Shown here: positions 5,549 to 5,685 of the stretch, in pieces | Position numbering within the stretch: the first letter of the stretch is position 1 | Layout: each line of letters opens with the position of its first letter | Source: CADAWZ01 sp045114665 | Lineage (GTDB): Bacteria > Vulcanimicrobiota > CADAWZ01 | Direction: 5' to 3' | Length of the DNA stretch: 5,685 nt | Assembly: GCA_045114665.1 (NCBI GenBank) | Contig: JBGUKW010000086.1 | Coordinates: 1 to 5,685 of the forward strand | The notes under the pieces: model-generated | What the model was told of the DNA's origin: nothing | Database searches by the model: none | The model's input: the letters and a program-made list of their open reading frames with translations, nothing else | Translations under genes and position numbers: made by a program

Positions 5549-5611
5549 GGCTAATTGAAAAATTTTTACACAAAAAACACCGACGGACTGAAGACTAAAC
5601 AACGACGAAAG

Positions 5612-5618
5612 AAAGGAG
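5612..5618 (+). promoter_or_regulatory. Strong Shine-Dalgarno for hsdM
   Basis: AAAGGAG lies 7 nt before the ATG at 5626. It is the only near-consensus ribosome binding site in the window; the core genes have weak, purine-only or coupled signals. It fixes the hsdM start and suggests strong, independent translation. Confidence 0.85.
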
Positions 5619-5625
5619 ACAGACG

Positions 5626-5685
5626 ATGACAAACAACGAGAGAGAAGAACTACACAAGACGATTTGGTCTATTGCTGATGATTTG
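5626..5685 (+). CDS. hsdM: Type I restriction-modification system, methyltransferase (M) subunit, N-terminus only
   Basis: HsdM with HsdS forms the DNA adenine-N6 methyltransferase of type I restriction systems; with HsdR the complex cleaves unmodified foreign DNA. Only the first 20 codons are present and the frame is open at the window edge. The peptide MTNNEREELHKTIWSIADDL matches the usual HsdM opening, in which an (E/A)LHxxIWxIAxDLRGSVDGWDFK-type helix starts the N-terminal domain. The SAM-binding and NPPF motifs would lie beyond the edge. The start is supported by the strong Shine-Dalgarno. The preceding ~55 bases and the first codons are A/G/C-rich and nearly T-free, unlike the T-rich core genes, which is consistent with horizontal acquisition. 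hsdS and hsdR are expected downstream. With only 20 residues the assignment is good but not certain. Confidence 0.8.
   Translation, partial: MTNNEREELHKTIWSIADDL

Larger units (their letters stand above)
4680..5600. other. Long gene-free, AT-rich intergenic region between rnd and hsdM
   Basis: This ~920-bp stretch has no open frame with recognisable protein character on either strand, and no tRNA or rRNA was recognised. It is not empty. From left to right it holds a 20-bp palindrome, a hairpin with T tract, a looser inverted repeat, a MITE-like element and two long direct repeats, each listed separately. Between 5041 and 5100 TTTCTACT recurs 20 bp apart. Because the DNA is so AT-rich, many chance -10-like strings occur. 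TTGTTA-16-TAGAAT (4935-4962) and TTGCCT-18-TATAGT (5269-5298) are the least bad promoter candidates on the + strand, and I would not rely on either. No promoter close to hsdM is convincing. Confidence 0.7.

Overview
The window is very AT-rich bacterial DNA (GC about 30% or less, judged by eye) using the standard genetic code: TGG encodes Trp and TGA ends dxr. Every recognised gene is on the + strand. The left four-fifths is a housekeeping cluster of the common bacterial frr-uppS-cdsA-dxr type. Possession of the MEP pathway (dxr) and of a two-HRDC RNase D argues against a typical low-GC Firmicute. The Rnd C-terminus reminds me of PVC-group (Verrucomicrobia/Lentisphaerae) proteins, but this is a memory-based impression and I do not assign a phylum.

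Layout: (1) 1-595 holds the C-terminal part of ribosome recycling factor (frr) and, overlapping its stop codon by one base, a 65-residue protein I do not recognise. (2) 600-650 is a G8/C5 hairpin terminator whose 3' arm carries a near-consensus sigma70-type promoter (TTGACT-17-TATAAT), so one transcription unit ends and the next begins in about 50 bp. (3) 733-4619 is a tight four-gene unit: uppS (undecaprenyl-PP synthase), cdsA (CDP-diacylglycerol synthase), dxr (DXP reductoisomerase) and rnd (RNase D). It ends in a strong 11-bp hairpin terminator at 4640-4680. (4) 4680-5600 has no convincing gene but much structure: a perfect 20-bp palindrome, a 14-bp hairpin with a T tract, a 149-bp MITE-like element bounded by perfect 19-bp inverted repeats, and two diverged copies of a ~110-bp direct repeat, each with a GC-rich mini-hairpin. 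(5) From about 5571 the base composition changes abruptly (4 T in 90 nt) into the leader and first 20 codons of a type I restriction-modification methyltransferase (hsdM) that runs off the right edge.

The core genes cooperate in envelope building and RNA/translation housekeeping. Dxr feeds isoprenoid precursors to UppS, which makes the lipid carrier for peptidoglycan. CdsA makes the activated precursor of phospholipids. Frr recycles ribosomes and Rnd trims stable RNAs. The right part looks like a boundary between conserved core and an acquired defence locus, littered with small mobile or repetitive elements. I see no complete novel system. The best leads are the unknown frr-coupled protein, the terminator/promoter fusion, the duplicated uppS start region, and the repeat-rich approach to hsdM.
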